A DNA stretch of 64,000 bases from Pseudomonas extremaustralis. GTDB taxonomy: Bacteria; Pseudomonadota; Gammaproteobacteria; Pseudomonadales; Pseudomonadaceae. The notes beneath the pieces were generated by a model. That model had not been told where the DNA came from. It worked only from the letters and a program-made list of their open reading frames with translations, and made no database searches. The position numbers and the translations under genes were made by a program. Shown piece by piece: positions 26,074 through 36,063 of the stretch (within the stretch, counting starts at the first letter, position 1; every line of letters begins with the position of its first letter). Where the stretch lies: the NCBI RefSeq assembly GCF_900102035.1, contig NZ_LT629689.1:3580001-3644000 (forward strand), given 5' to 3'.

Positions 26074-27291
26074 TCAGAACAACGAGCGGCCTTTGTTGGC
26101 GGCGATGCGCATGCGCAGTGCGTTCAACTTGATAAAGCCCGCTGCGTCCGCCTGGTTGTAGGCGCCGCCATCTTCTTCGAAGGTGGCGATATTGGCGTCG
26201 AACAGCGAGTCATCGGACTTGCGACCGGTCACAATCACGTTGCCCTTGTACAGCTTCAGGCGCACAACGCCGTTCACGTGGGCCTGGGAAGCGTCAATCA
26301 TCTGTTGCAGCATCAGACGCTCAGGGCTCCACCAGTAGCCGGTGTAGATCAGGCTGGCGTACTTGGGCATCAGCTCGTCTTTGAGATGAGCCACTTCGCG
26401 GTCCAGGGTGATGGACTCGATGGCGCGGTGAGCGCGCAGCATGATGGTGCCGCCCGGGGTTTCGTAGCAGCCACGGGACTTCATGCCCACGTAGCGGTTC
26501 TCGACGATGTCGAGGCGGCCGATACCGTGTGCGCCACCGATACGGTTCAGGGTCGCCAGCACGGTGGCCGGGGTCATTTCGACGCCGTCCAGTGCGACGA
26601 TGTCGCCATTGCGGTAGGTCAGCTCCAGGTACTGCGGTTTGTCGGGAGCGTTCTCCGGGGAGACGGTCCAACGCCACATGTCTTCTTCGTGCTCGGTCCA
26701 GGTGTCTTCCAGCACGCCGCCTTCATAGGAGATGTGCAGCAGGTTGGCGTCCATCGAGTACGGGGACTTTTTCTTGCCGTGACGCTCGATCGGGATACCG
26801 TGCTTTTCAGCGTAATCCATCAGCTTCTCACGGGACAGCAGGTCCCACTCACGCCAAGGGGCAATCACTTTCACGCCCGGCTTGAGGGCATAGGCGCCCA
26901 GTTCGAAACGTACCTGGTCGTTACCCTTGCCGGTGGCGCCATGGGAAATGGCGTCAGCACCGGTTTCGTTGGCGATTTCGATCAGGCGCTTGGCGATCAG
27001 CGGACGTGCGATGGAGGTACCCAGCAGGTACTCGCCTTCGTAGACGGTGTTGGCGCGAAACATCGGGAAAACGAAATCGCGGACGAACTCTTCGCGCAGG
27101 TCGTCAATGTAGATCTCTTTCACGCCCATGGCTTGCGCCTTGGCACGTGCAGGTTCGACCTCTTCGCCCTGACCCAGGTCAGCGGTGAAGGTCACCACTT
27201 CACAGTTATAAGTATCCTGCAGCCACTTGAGGATCACCGAAGTGTCCAGGCCGCCGGAATACGCGAGAACGACCTTGTTTACGTCGGCCAT
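26074..27291 (-). CDS. argG: Argininosuccinate synthase
   Basis: 405 aa. Condenses citrulline and aspartate with ATP in arginine synthesis. The N-terminal ATP-binding P-loop [15 protein letters not shown] (residues 9-23) is intact, and the substrate region [14 protein letters not shown] and the C-terminal domain follow family order and length. Regulation by ArgR is suggested by tandem half-sites 60-96 bp upstream of the start. Confidence 0.98.
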   Translation of the reverse strand: MADVNKVVLAYSGGLDTSVILKWLQDTYNCEVVTFTADLGQGEEVEPARAKAQAMGVKEIYIDDLREEFVRDFVFPMFRANTVYEGEYLLGTSIARPLIAKRLIEIANETGADAISHGATGKGNDQVRFELGAYALKPGVKVIAPWREWDLLSREKLMDYAEKHGIPIERHGKKKSPYSMDANLLHISYEGGVLEDTWTEHEEDMWRWTVSPENAPDKPQYLELTYRNGDIVALDGVEMTPATVLATLNRIGGAHGIGRLDIVENRYVGMKSRGCYETPGGTIMLRAHRAIESITLDREVAHLKDELMPKYASLIYTGYWWSPERLMLQQMIDASQAHVNGVVRLKLYKGNVIVTGRKSDDSLFDANIATFEEDGGAYNQADAAGFIKLNALRMRIAANKGRSLF

Positions 27292-27350
27292 GCCATCACT
27301 CCACGGGGTTGTACGGAAAGGCGTCGATTCTACCGACCAAAACCGTGAAT

Positions 27351-27387
27351 TTACAGGGGCGCGACAGCAAATGAAGATAAAGCGACA
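27351..27387 (-). promoter_or_regulatory. Tandem ArgR half-sites upstream of argG
   Basis: On the minus strand TGTCGC-N8-AA (27366 to 27351) matches the Pseudomonas ArgR half-site exactly. A second TGTCGC begins 21 bp upstream (27387 to 27382), with one mismatch in its AA. A 21-bp repeat is the spacing expected for two half-sites. Confidence 0.6.
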
Positions 27388-27420
27388 GATTATGTCGAGC
27401 GCGCGACCCTGGGGGACGCG

Positions 27421-28329
27421 TTACGACGTGTGCGCCGGATTGCTCGGTACAGCAGCCTGGGGCGCGGGTTTCTCGGGGGCGGCCACCCGCTCGAGCTGAA
27501 CATTCACGCGGCGGTTGCGGGCGCGATTGGCCGCATTGGTGTTGGGCGCCAAGGGGTAGCTTTCGCCGTAGAAACGCAGGGTGATCTGCGACTCGGGGAT
27601 ACCGTTGGCCTTGAAGTAGTCCATCACCGCCAGTGCACGACGGCGCGAGACATCGCGATTGGTCAGGCGGTTGCCGCTGTTGTCCGAGTGCCCGTTCAAC
27701 TCGATATGGTTGACCGTGGGATCGGCTTTCATGAAGGCGAGTATGACTGACAGCTTCTTCTTGGCCGCCGCGTCCAGCTCAATGCCTCCCCCTGGGAAGC
27801 CGACTTCGGTCTGTTTGACCTGGTCATAATTCATCGGCAGCAGCTTGGTAGTGCACAACTGATAGTCGCTATACGCCTTGTTGAACTTCACCGGCAGCAG
27901 GCGGATTTCCGAATAGCCGCCCTCACGCCCGTAATGCCGCACGGTCGGGCTGCGCCCTTCGAGCAAGCCATTGAACAAGCGTCCGGCCTGGGCCTGGGAG
28001 CTGTTGAACAGCACATCCCCGCTGCCGGCGCGCACGGCGCCGAGGTTGATATCACCTCGACCCGGTTGCCACGGGGCAGCCGCCGCCAACAAGGTGGCAG
28101 AGCCTGCGCCCAGCGCGCCGCCATAGGCTTTCAGACGAAACGTTGCCTGCTCACCGGCCCGGCGCACGAACTCACCCGAACCGAAATCGGTGATCGGCTG
28201 GGTCAGGCGGCACTCGAACTGGTCGCCTTCCACCTTCCACTCAATATTCTCCAGACGTGTCTGGAACGTGAGGGCCATCGCAGGCAGGCTGGCGAACACA
28301 CTGAGCAGGGCTAAATAATGCTGGCGCAC
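27421..28329 (-). CDS. motY: Flagellar motor protein MotY (OmpA family)
   Basis: 302 aa from GTG at 28329, which has GGAG six bases upstream. Signal peptide LALLSVFASLPAMA; N-terminal MotY domain (TFQTRLENIEWKVEGDQFEC); C-terminal OmpA-like peptidoglycan-binding domain (IELNGHSDNSGNRLTNRDVS, then RRVNVQLE). In Pseudomonas MotY is needed for the stator system and its gene lies alone, away from the flagellar clusters, next to pyrC as here. The protein acts in the periplasm. Confidence 0.88.
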   Translation of the reverse strand: MRQHYLALLSVFASLPAMALTFQTRLENIEWKVEGDQFECRLTQPITDFGSGEFVRRAGEQATFRLKAYGGALGAGSATLLAAAAPWQPGRGDINLGAVRAGSGDVLFNSSQAQAGRLFNGLLEGRSPTVRHYGREGGYSEIRLLPVKFNKAYSDYQLCTTKLLPMNYDQVKQTEVGFPGGGIELDAAAKKKLSVILAFMKADPTVNHIELNGHSDNSGNRLTNRDVSRRRALAVMDYFKANGIPESQITLRFYGESYPLAPNTNAANRARNRRVNVQLERVAAPEKPAPQAAVPSNPAHTS

Positions 28330-28485
28330 GGGAGGCTCCACTGGTTTCTACAACACTTCAAAGCGTCATACATCGTTAAGGCATACAAAAGGCTATCGGA
28401 TGCATCCTGCAAAACTTGATAGCGAGTGCCTGCAAGAGTCTTTTCCGGTAGCATTCCCACCAGATTGACCCGCCTGGAATCCCCA

Positions 28486-29532
28486 ATGTCCGACCGCCTG
28501 ACCCTGCTGCGTCCCGACGACTGGCATATTCATCTTCGCGATGGTGCTGCGTTACCCCAAACCGTGGCCGATGTGGCGCGCACGTTCGGCCGCGCCATCA
28601 TCATGCCTAACCTGGTACCTCCGGTGCGTAATGCCGCAGAAGCCGATGCCTATCGCCAGCGTATCCTCGCTGTACGGCCGGCCGGCAGCCGCTTCGAACC
28701 GTTGATGGTGCTCTACCTCACCGACCGCACTCAGCCCGACGAGATTCGCCAGGCGAAGGCCAGCGGTTTCGTGCATGCCGCCAAGCTGTACCCGGCGGGC
28801 GCAACCACCAACTCCGATTCCGGCGTGACCAGTATCGACAAGATCCTGCCGGCCATCGAAGCCATGGCTGAAGTCGGCATGCCGCTGCTGATCCACGGCG
28901 AAGTAACCCGTGGCGATGTGGACGTGTTCGACCGCGAGAAGATCTTCATCGACGAACACATGCGCCGCGTGGTCGAGCTGTTTCCGACCCTCAAGGTGGT
29001 GTTCGAACACATCACCACGGCCGATGCGGTGCAGTTCGTCACCGAGGCCCCGGCCAACGTCGGTGCGACCATCACCGTCCATCACCTGCTCTACAACCGC
29101 AACCACATGCTGGTGGGCGGGATTCGGCCACACTTCTATTGCCTGCCGATCCTCAAGCGCAACACCCACCAGGTGGCCTTGCTGGATGCCGCGACCAGCG
29201 GCAACCCGAAGTTCTTCCTCGGCACCGACTCGGCCCCCCACGCCCAGCATGCCAAGGAAGCCGCCTGCGGCTGTGCCGGTTGCTATACCGCGTTTGCCGC
29301 CATCGAGTTGTATGCCGAAGCGTTCGAACAACGTAACGCCCTGGACAAACTCGAAGGCTTCGCCAGCCTCAACGGCCCGCGTTTCTATGGCCTGCCGGCG
29401 AATACCGACCGCATTACCCTGGTCCGTGAAGACTGGACCGCCCCTGCCAGCCTGCCGTTCGGCGAGCTGACTGTTATCCCGCTGCGCGCCGGTGAAACAC
29501 TGCGCTGGCGCCTGCTGGAGGAAAGCAAGTGA
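28486..29532 (+). CDS. pyrC: Dihydroorotase
   Basis: 348 aa, class II dihydroorotase of pyrimidine synthesis. Zinc ligands are His14 and His16 (HIHLRDG) and the carboxylated Lys99 ([13 protein letters not shown]), with further His in IHGE and FEHITT and Asp in LGTDSAPH. The start is ATG at 28486 ([13 protein letters not shown]), not the upstream in-frame start. The stop overlaps the GTG of rnt. Confidence 0.97.
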   Translation: MSDRLTLLRPDDWHIHLRDGAALPQTVADVARTFGRAIIMPNLVPPVRNAAEADAYRQRILAVRPAGSRFEPLMVLYLTDRTQPDEIRQAKASGFVHAAKLYPAGATTNSDSGVTSIDKILPAIEAMAEVGMPLLIHGEVTRGDVDVFDREKIFIDEHMRRVVELFPTLKVVFEHITTADAVQFVTEAPANVGATITVHHLLYNRNHMLVGGIRPHFYCLPILKRNTHQVALLDAATSGNPKFFLGTDSAPHAQHAKEAACGCAGCYTAFAAIELYAEAFEQRNALDKLEGFASLNGPRFYGLPANTDRITLVREDWTAPASLPFGELTVIPLRAGETLRWRLLEESK

Positions 29533-30200
29533 GTGAAGACCATTACGATGACGAACACGAGCACAGCGGTGGCGGTTCCCGTCACCCGATGGCCGAGCGG
29601 TTTCGCGGCTATCTGCCGGTGGTCATCGACGTAGAGACCGGTGGCTTCAACTGCGCCACCGACGCGCTGCTGGAAATCGCCGCGACGACCATCGGCATGG
29701 ACGAGCAGGGTTTTGTGTTCCCGGAACACACCCACTTCTTCCGCGTCGAACCGTTCGAAGGCGCGAACATCGAAGCAGCGGCCCTTGAATTCACAGGCAT
29801 CAAGCTTGACCACCCACTGCGCATGGCCGTCAGCGAAGAAGCGGCGCTGACCGATATCTTCCGTGGCGTGCGCAAGGCGTTGAAGGCCAATGGCTGCAAA
29901 CGCGCAATCCTGGTGGGTCACAACAGCAGTTTCGACCTGGGCTTCCTCAATGCCGCCGTCGCGCGGTTGGACATGAAGCGCAACCCGTTCCACCCGTTCT
30001 CCAGCTTCGACACCGCCACCCTTGCGGGCCTGGCTTATGGCCAGACCGTATTGGCCAAAGCCTGCCAGGCCGCCGGTATCGACTTTGACGGCCGCGAGGC
30101 CCACTCGGCACGCTACGACACCGAGAAGACCGCCGAGCTGTTCTGCGGCATCGTCAACCGTTGGAAGCAGATGGGCGGCTGGGAAGACTTCAACGACTGA
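29529..30200 (+). CDS. rnt: Ribonuclease T
   Basis: 223 aa, DEDD-family 3'-5' exoribonuclease that trims tRNA and other stable RNA 3' ends. Exo I motif [10 protein letters not shown] (Asp34, Glu36), later [10 protein letters not shown] and the HxxxxD segment [18 protein letters not shown] start at 29529 overlaps pyrC as GTGA, so it is translationally coupled to it; the same pair is found in P. aeruginosa. Confidence 0.96.
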   Translation: MSEDHYDDEHEHSGGGSRHPMAERFRGYLPVVIDVETGGFNCATDALLEIAATTIGMDEQGFVFPEHTHFFRVEPFEGANIEAAALEFTGIKLDHPLRMAVSEEAALTDIFRGVRKALKANGCKRAILVGHNSSFDLGFLNAAVARLDMKRNPFHPFSSFDTATLAGLAYGQTVLAKACQAAGIDFDGREAHSARYDTEKTAELFCGIVNRWKQMGGWEDFND

Positions 30201-30217
30201 GGTCGAACTCCCGCGCA

Positions 30218-30250
30218 TAAAAAAACCGGCCTTCTCAGGCCGGTTTTTTT
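30218..30250. terminator. Bidirectional terminator between rnt and peroxiredoxin
   Basis: AAAAAAACCGGCCT(TCTC)AGGCCGGTTTTTTT; serves the two convergent genes. Confidence 0.93.
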
Positions 30251-30268
30251 GTACCGCGAAACAGGCGC

Positions 30269-30871
30269 TTACAGCTTGCCGGCGTTCTCGGTCAGGTAAG
30301 CCGCAACGCCTTCTGGCGAAGCGTTCATGCCTTTGTCGCCTTTTTTCCAGTTGGCTGGGCAGACTTCACCATGCTCTTCGTGGAATTGCAGGGCGTCGAC
30401 CAGGCGGATCAGCTCTTCCATGTTACGGCCCAGCGGCAGATCGTTGATGATCTGGGAGCGTACAACGCCCTTGTCGTCGATCAGGAACGCGCCACGGAAA
30501 GCCACGCCGCCTTCGGACTCAACGTCGTAGGCCTTGGCGATGTCGTGCTTCATGTCGGCAGCCATGGTGTATTTGACTTTGCCGATGCCGCCATCGTTGA
30601 TGGCCGTGTTGCGCCAGGCGTTGTGGGTGAAATGGGAGTCGATGGAAACGGCGACCACTTCAACATTACGCGCCTTGAAATCGTCCATGCGGTGGTCCAG
30701 GGCGATCAGTTCCGAAGGGCAGACGAAAGTGAAGTCCAGCGGGTAGAAGAACACCAGGCCGTATTTGCCTTTGATGGCTTCGGACAGTTTGAAGCTGTCA
30801 ACGATTTCGCCATTGCCGAGGACGGCTGGGACGTCGAAATCCGGGGCTTGTTTGCCGACGAGTACGCTCAT
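30269..30871 (-). CDS. 2-Cys peroxiredoxin (AhpC/TSA family)
   Basis: 200 aa from ATG at 30871 (AGGAGATACCCC upstream; a longer frame lacks this). Peroxidatic Cys51 in FTFVCPSEL, resolving Cys171 in GEVCPANW. Reduces peroxides using thioredoxin or AhpF-type partners. It corresponds in position to PA3529 of P. aeruginosa, beside bfd. No regulatory partner such as OxyR is in the window. Confidence 0.95.
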   Translation of the reverse strand: MSVLVGKQAPDFDVPAVLGNGEIVDSFKLSEAIKGKYGLVFFYPLDFTFVCPSELIALDHRMDDFKARNVEVVAVSIDSHFTHNAWRNTAINDGGIGKVKYTMAADMKHDIAKAYDVESEGGVAFRGAFLIDDKGVVRSQIINDLPLGRNMEELIRLVDALQFHEEHGEVCPANWKKGDKGMNASPEGVAAYLTENAGKL

Positions 30872-31046
30872 GGGGTATCTCCTGATGTAAGGGTGACGAT
30901 TGAAGTAAAAGGACCGGCCTTGAGTCTGCCGCATTCAAACGACAGACCTGTGACGCAGTCACGCTTCGTGAAGACCGACCATCATACACGGAAAAAACCG
31001 TTCGTCAGCGCACGGGCGGTGCCCGACAATTCCCTGCGATTCTACT

Positions 31047-31075
31047 TTGACAATCATTCTCGTTAACATTAAGAT
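31047..31075 (+). promoter_or_regulatory. bfd promoter with Fur-like site
   Basis: -35 TTGACA (31047-31052), 17-bp spacer, -10 TAAGAT (31070-31075). The spacer contains GACAATCATTCTCGTTA, a partial Fur-box match, as expected for an iron-starvation-induced bfd. Confidence 0.6.
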
Positions 31076-31114
31076 CCACCGCACTCAAGCCTTAAACCGC
31101 GACGGTTCTCCCTT

Positions 31115-31333
31115 ATGTATGTGTGCCTGTGTACCGGCGTCACCGACGGACAAATCCGCGAAGCAATCTACGAAGGTTGCTGCAGCTACAAGGAAGTGCG
31201 TGAAACCACTGGCGTTGCCAGCCAGTGCGGCAAATGTGCTTGCCTTGCCAAGCAAGTGGTACGGGAAACCCTGACGCAGTTGCAAACAGCTCAGGCCGCG
31301 CTCCCCTATTCAGCAGAATTTACACACGCTTAA
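31115..31333 (+). CDS. bfd: Bacterioferritin-associated ferredoxin Bfd
   Basis: 72 aa, [2Fe-2S] protein with ligands Cys4, Cys6, Cys38 and Cys41 (MYVCLCTGVTD, QCGKCACLAK). It donates electrons to BfrB to release stored iron. The neighbouring bfrB and the Fur-like promoter fit that role. Full length for the family. The ribosome-binding site is weak. Confidence 0.95.
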   Translation: MYVCLCTGVTDGQIREAIYEGCCSYKEVRETTGVASQCGKCACLAKQVVRETLTQLQTAQAALPYSAEFTHA

Positions 31334-31349
31334 ATAGACGTATTTTGAA

Positions 31350-31377
31350 GAACCGGACTTATGTCCGGTTTTTTTAT
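31350..31377 (+). terminator. Terminator of bfd
   Basis: AACCGGAC(TTAT)GTCCGGTTTTTTT, so bfd and bfrB are not simply one transcript. Confidence 0.92.
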
Positions 31378-31533
31378 GCCCGCAATTCAATCAGTTAGCC
31401 CCAAGACGCGGAATACAAACATTCTTATTCCGATTAATTTCCATTTACTATTCAATAACTTAGGTTTGACACTCGAGTGTGCGCCGCTCAAACTCCGGCC
31501 TATATACAGCTATTACAGGGCAGGACCCCAGTC

Positions 31534-32004
31534 ATGAAAGGCGACATCTCAGTCATCCAGCAACTCAACAAAATCCTTGCCAATGAACTGGTCGCGATCA
31601 ATCAGTACTTCCTGCATGCGCGCATGTATGACGACTGGGGCCTGGAAAAGCTCGGCAAACGTGAATACAAAGAATCCATCAAGGCCATGAAGGACGCCGA
31701 CGCGCTGATCAAGCGCATCCTGTTCCTGGAAGGCCTGCCGAACGTGCAGGACCTGGGCAAGCTGAACATCGGCGAGCACACCCAGGAAATGATCAGCAGC
31801 GACCTGGGTTTTGAGCGCAAGAGCCACAGCGACATCAAGGCCGCCATTGCGCATTGCGAAACCAAAGCCGACTTCGGCAGCCGCGAACTGCTGGAAGATA
31901 TCCTGGAAGACCAGGAAGAACATATCGACTGGCTGGAAACCCAACTGGGCCTGATCGACAAAGTCAGCCTGGAAAACTACCTGCAATCGCAGATGGGCGA
32001 ATAA
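31534..32004 (+). CDS. bfrB: Bacterioferritin BfrB
   Basis: 156 aa from ATG at 31534 ([20 protein letters not shown]). Haem ligand Met52 is present (KAMKDADAL). Ferroxidase residues are in place: Glu18 (ANELVAIN), Glu51 region, Glu94, Glu127 and His130 ([17 protein letters not shown]). A 24-mer iron store; Bfd is its electron donor. Own upstream region has TTTGACA but no clear -10. Confidence 0.96.
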   Translation: MKGDISVIQQLNKILANELVAINQYFLHARMYDDWGLEKLGKREYKESIKAMKDADALIKRILFLEGLPNVQDLGKLNIGEHTQEMISSDLGFERKSHSDIKAAIAHCETKADFGSRELLEDILEDQEEHIDWLETQLGLIDKVSLENYLQSQMGE

Positions 32005-32016
32005 CCCCTATTCATT

Positions 32017-32114
32017 GTAGGAGCGAGCTTGCTCGCGAAGAGCGTCAACGATAACGCGTGCATTCAGGATGAACGCGGCGTCTTTGAGTATTTCGCGAGC
32101 AAGCTCGCTCCTAC
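32017..32114. repeat. REPIN, GAGCGAGCTTGCTCGCGA type
   Basis: Two inverted copies of a REP with core GAGCGAGCTTGCTCGCGA (32017-32039 and 32092-32114) flank a 52-bp spacer. The spacer resembles that of the copy at 46681-46779. Confidence 0.88.
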
Positions 32115-32125
32115 ATTGAAAGCAT

Positions 32126-32163
32126 GAAAAAGCCCCGCTCTCGGATGAGAAGCGGGGCTTTTC
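32126..32163. terminator. Bidirectional terminator between bfrB and grxD
   Basis: AAAAAGCCCCGCTT-type stem (AGCCCCGCTCTC...GAAGCGGGGCT) with A-run and T-run flanks, between convergent genes. Confidence 0.88.
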
Positions 32164-32175
32164 ATTGCAGGTCGA

Positions 32176-32514
32176 TCAAGCTTCAGTCTTGGCTGCCGCT
32201 TTTGCTGCTGCGTCTTTGACCAACGTCTGCAACTCACCGTTCTCGAACATTTCAGTGATGATGTCGCTGCCGCCGACCAGTTCACCGGCTACCCACAGTT
32301 GCGGGAACGTCGGCCAGTTGGCGTACTTCGGCAGGTTGGCGCGAATTTCCGGGTTTTGCAGGATATCCACATAAGCGAATTTCTCGCCACATTTCATGAT
32401 GGCTTGGGACGCCTTCGCGGAGAAACCGCACTGCGGGGCATTGGGAGAGCCCTTCATGTAAAGCAGAATGGTGTTGTTGGCAATCTGCTCTTTGATCGTT
32501 TCGATGATATCCAT
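32176..32514 (-). CDS. grxD: Monothiol glutaredoxin, Grx4 type
   Basis: 112 aa with the active-site CGFS (Cys29) and the conserved KGSPNAPQ before it, WPTFPQLW and GGSDI motifs. CGFS glutaredoxins dimerise around a [2Fe-2S] cluster and pass it on. Context with bfd/bfrB fits iron homeostasis. An Ala/Lys-rich C-terminal tail is a minor extension. Confidence 0.95.
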   Translation of the reverse strand: MDIIETIKEQIANNTILLYMKGSPNAPQCGFSAKASQAIMKCGEKFAYVDILQNPEIRANLPKYANWPTFPQLWVAGELVGGSDIITEMFENGELQTLVKDAAAKAAAKTEA

Positions 32515-32600
32515 GGAACACCTCGGCTGGAACTTTGCGACTCACAGGTCGGCACGGTGGCGCATTGTAACGCAAAATCCCAGCGCGGTGCTCAGGCGCC

Positions 32601-34709
32601 TTAAGCGGCCGCTACCTGTACCGGCACGCCATTCAACGCCGCGTTGCCCGACAATTCGTCCAATTGCCGCTCGTCGGTCAAGTCGTTGGCGCTCGCCCCC
32701 GGCTGACCGCTGGCGATGGTCATCTGCACCCCAGGGCGACCGTGGCCCCAGCCGTGAGGCAGGCTGACCACACCGGGCATCATGTCCAGGCTGGCCACGA
32801 CTTCCACCTCGATCATGCCGATCCGCGAACTCACCCGCACCCGCTGGCCATCACTCAACTGCCGATGGGCAAGGTCATCGGGATGCATGTGCAACTGGTG
32901 CCGAGGCTTACCTTTCACCAGCCGGTGATAGTTATGCATCCAGGAATTATTGCTGCGCACATGCCGCCGACCGATCAATAGCAGTTCGTCGACCAGTGGC
33001 AACGGTTGCGCCGCAAAGCGCGCGAGGTCCGCCAGGATCACCGCCGGCGCTGCCTGCACTTTGCCATCGGCGGTTTTCAAGCGTGCGGCCAGATTGGGCT
33101 TGAGCGGCCCCAAATCCACGCCATGGGGGTATTCGGCGAGCATCGCCACCGACAATTTGTGGCTGGACGCATCGCCATACACGCCAGCGCGCAGCCCCAA
33201 GTCGATCATTTGCGCCGGTGACAGGGTCGGCTTGAGCGCAATCCCTGTGTGCGCGGCAAACGCCTCGGCCAAGCCGACGAAGATTTCCCAGTCATGCAAC
33301 GCGCCCGCAGGTTTGGGCAAGATCGCACGATTGAAACGGGTTACATTGCGCACCGCGAACATATTGAAGGTGGTGTCGTAATGATCGTTTTCCAGCGCCG
33401 ACGTGGACGGCAGGATCAGGTCGGCATAACGCGTCGTTTCGTTGATATAGAGGTCGACGCTGACCATGAATTCCAGCCCGTCCAGGGCCTGCTCCAACTG
33501 GCGACCATTCGGCGTCGACAGCACCGGATTGCCAGCCACAGTGATCAGGGCGCGGATCTGCCCTTCGCCATCGGTGAGCATTTCTTCAGCCAAGGCCGAC
33601 ACCGGCAACTCGCCACCATACTCCGGACGCCCCGACACACGGCTCTGCCAGCGATTGAAATGCCCGCCGCCGGTCGACGCCACCAAGTCCACCGCCGGCG
33701 TCGTGCATAACGCGCCGCCGACCCGATCCAGGTTCCCTGTCACCAGGTTGATCAACTGCACCAACCAATGACACAAAGTGCCAAACGCCTGGGTCGATAC
33801 CCCCATGCGTCCATAACACACCGCTTTGTCCGCTGCGGCAAAGTCACGCGCCAATTGGCGAATCTGCTCGGCAGGCACCGCACACTGGCGGCTCATGGCC
33901 TCGGCGGTAAACCCGGCGATTGCGCGGCGCACGTCCTCCAGGCCGTCGACTGGCAAGTGACTGTCACGGGTCAGGTTTTCGGCAAACAATGTGTTGAGCA
34001 CCCCGAACAGCAGCGCCGCATCGCCGCCAGGTCGCACGAAAAGATGCTGATCGGCAATCGCGGCCGTCTCGCTGCGCCGTGGATCGACCACTACCACTTT
34101 GCCGCCACGGGCCTGAATGGCCTTGAGGCGCTTCTCCACGTCGGGCACGGTCATGATGCTGCCGTTGGATGCCAGCGGGTTGCCACCCAGGATCAGCATG
34201 AAGTCGGTATGGTCGATGTCCGGGATCGGCAATAACAGGCCATGACCGTACATGAGGTGGCTGGTGAGGTGATGGGGCAACTGGTCGACCGACGTCGCGG
34301 AAAACCGGTTACGTGTCTTGAGCAGGCCAAGGAAGTAGTTGCTGTGGGTCATCAACCCGTAGTTGTGCACGCTGGGGTTGCCTTGGTACACCGCCACCGC
34401 ATTCTGTCCATGCCGCGCCTGAATGCCGGCCAGTCGCTCGGCGACCAGTGCAAAGGCGTCCTCCCACGGGATCGGCCGCCATTCGCTGCCCACCCGCAAC
34501 ATGGGTTGGTGCAGGCGGTCGGGATCATTCTGAATGTCCTGCAGCGCCACGGCCTTGGGGCAGATATGCCCGCGGCTGAACGTATCCAGCGCATCGCCCT
34601 TGATCGAGGTGATCGCCAGGCTGCCGTCGTCGGCTTGGGTGGTTTCCAGGGTCAGGCCACAGATGGCTTCACACAGATGGCAGGCACGGTGATGGAGAGT
34701 CTTGGTCAT
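32601..34709 (-). CDS. Molybdopterin oxidoreductase (formate dehydrogenase/nitrate reductase-like)
   Basis: 702 aa from ATG at 34709. N-terminal [4Fe-4S] site Cys10, Cys13, Cys17 and Cys50 (CHLCEAIC, SRGHICPKA), then the Mo-bisMGD domains and the C-terminal molydopterin dinucleotide-binding domain (LPLVDELLLIGRRHVRSNNS, HMHPDDL). No Tat signal, so it should be cytoplasmic. No electron-transfer subunit or accessory gene is next to it. It corresponds in position to a probable oxidoreductase near grxD and argF in P. aeruginosa. Substrate unknown. Confidence 0.85.
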   Translation of the reverse strand: MTKTLHHRACHLCEAICGLTLETTQADDGSLAITSIKGDALDTFSRGHICPKAVALQDIQNDPDRLHQPMLRVGSEWRPIPWEDAFALVAERLAGIQARHGQNAVAVYQGNPSVHNYGLMTHSNYFLGLLKTRNRFSATSVDQLPHHLTSHLMYGHGLLLPIPDIDHTDFMLILGGNPLASNGSIMTVPDVEKRLKAIQARGGKVVVVDPRRSETAAIADQHLFVRPGGDAALLFGVLNTLFAENLTRDSHLPVDGLEDVRRAIAGFTAEAMSRQCAVPAEQIRQLARDFAAADKAVCYGRMGVSTQAFGTLCHWLVQLINLVTGNLDRVGGALCTTPAVDLVASTGGGHFNRWQSRVSGRPEYGGELPVSALAEEMLTDGEGQIRALITVAGNPVLSTPNGRQLEQALDGLEFMVSVDLYINETTRYADLILPSTSALENDHYDTTFNMFAVRNVTRFNRAILPKPAGALHDWEIFVGLAEAFAAHTGIALKPTLSPAQMIDLGLRAGVYGDASSHKLSVAMLAEYPHGVDLGPLKPNLAARLKTADGKVQAAPAVILADLARFAAQPLPLVDELLLIGRRHVRSNNSWMHNYHRLVKGKPRHQLHMHPDDLAHRQLSDGQRVRVSSRIGMIEVEVVASLDMMPGVVSLPHGWGHGRPGVQMTIASGQPGASANDLTDERQLDELSGNAALNGVPVQVAAA

Positions 34710-35000
34710 GGCCAGTCTCTTTATAGGGGCTTTGGCCCAACTATGGCCTGCGACTGACAGGGGCGCCAGTAAGGTTCGTCCCGTGAATCCATGGGCATCA
34801 GGCCAGGCCATGGGTAAGGGTTAGCAAATGTTTCAAAAGCGCCCACACCCGCCATCAAACCGACGCGATCCAGCCTGGGCTCGCCTCCGCGCATTGCAAA
34901 AGGTTGCGACGCCAGTGTACAAATGACCCGCTGCTGTCTGGAAATCGTCTTCAAAAGCGCTTTCGCGCCCTTCTTGAACGCCCCCGAAACCGTAGCCCTA
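34710..35000. other. Gap upstream of oxidoreductase and argF, no gene seen
   Basis: This space holds one short minus-strand open frame (34721-35017) without ribosome-binding site or recognisable domain, which I judge to be chance. It should contain the promoters of the two divergent genes. Confidence 0.5.
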
Positions 35001-35028
35001 TTGGTAAGACGCGACATTTAATTATAAG
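35001..35028 (+). promoter_or_regulatory. argF promoter with ArgR half-site
   Basis: On the minus strand TGTCGC-N8-AA spans 35016 to 35001, a perfect ArgR half-site. It covers a plus-strand promoter, -35 TTGGTA (35001-35006), 16 bp, -10 TATAAG (35023-35028), so bound ArgR would block it. A second half-site 21 bp away is not clear. Confidence 0.55.
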
Positions 35029-35139
35029 ATCGCGCCTTCCCCCATTTCGTCGCCCCGTGCGGCTTTCGCCGCAGGTCTCGCCCGTTTTCACAATAAACAA
35101 GGCTTTGAGTATCTGCGGTCTGTTGCAAAAAGGTAGTTA

Positions 35140-36063
35140 ATGATGAGCGCAAGGCACTTTCTCTCCCTGATGGATTGCACGCCCGAAGAGCTGGTCAGCG
35201 TGATCCGTCGAGGCATTGAGCTTAAAGACCTGCGTAACCGCGGCGTACTGTTCGAGCCGTTGAAAAACCGCGTACTCGGCATGATTTTCGAGAAGTCGTC
35301 GACCCGCACCCGCTTGTCCTTCGAGGCCGGCATGATCCAGCTGGGCGGCCAGGCGATTTTCCTGTCGCCCCGTGACACCCAACTGGGCCGTGGCGAGCCG
35401 ATCAGCGATTGCGCGATCGTCATGTCGCGCATGCTCGATGCGGTGATGATCCGTACCTTCGCCCACAGCACCCTGACCGAATTCGCCGCCAACTCCCGCG
35501 TACCGGTGATCAACGGCCTGTCCGATGACCTGCACCCCTGCCAGTTGCTGGCCGACATGCAGACCTTCCTCGAGCACCGTGGCTCGATCCAGGGCAAGAC
35601 CGTGGCCTGGATCGGCGACGGCAACAACATGTGCAACAGCTATATAGAAGCGGCGATCCAGTTCGACTTCCACCTGCGCATCGCCTGCCCGGAAGGCTTC
35701 GAACCGTCCGCCGAATTCCTCGCCAAGGCAGGTGCCCGCGTGCAAATCCTGCGCGATCCAAAGGATGCAGTGGTGGGCGCGCACCTGGTCAGCACCGACG
35801 TCTGGACCTCCATGGGCCAGGAAGACGAAACCGCCAAGCGCCTGAAGCTGTTTGCGCCGTTCCAGGTCACCCGCGCCCTGCTCGACCTGGCCGCGCCGGA
35901 CGTGCTCTTCATGCACTGCCTGCCTGCCCACCGTGGCGAAGAAATCAGCCTCGACCTGCTCGACGATCCGCGCTCGGTAGCCTGGGACCAAGCGGAAAAC
36001 CGCCTGCACGCGCAAAAGGCCCTGCTCGAATTTCTCGTCCCGCCTTCATACCACCACGCATGA
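35140..36063 (+). CDS. argF: Ornithine carbamoyltransferase, anabolic
   Basis: 307 aa. Makes citrulline from ornithine and carbamoyl phosphate. Carbamoyl-phosphate motif STRTRLSFE (residues 55-63), HPCQLLAD, ornithine loop and the C-terminal [12 protein letters not shown] are all present. ATG at 35140 is followed directly by another ATG. Stop overlaps the next gene (ATGA). ArgR-type site upstream. Confidence 0.97.
   Translation: MMSARHFLSLMDCTPEELVSVIRRGIELKDLRNRGVLFEPLKNRVLGMIFEKSSTRTRLSFEAGMIQLGGQAIFLSPRDTQLGRGEPISDCAIVMSRMLDAVMIRTFAHSTLTEFAANSRVPVINGLSDDLHPCQLLADMQTFLEHRGSIQGKTVAWIGDGNNMCNSYIEAAIQFDFHLRIACPEGFEPSAEFLAKAGARVQILRDPKDAVVGAHLVSTDVWTSMGQEDETAKRLKLFAPFQVTRALLDLAAPDVLFMHCLPAHRGEEISLDLLDDPRSVAWDQAENRLHAQKALLEFLVPPSYHHA

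Noticed and set aside
34721..35017. 98-codon minus-strand frame upstream of the oxidoreductase
   Set aside because: No ribosome-binding site or domain, and it covers the ArgR site and promoter of argF.
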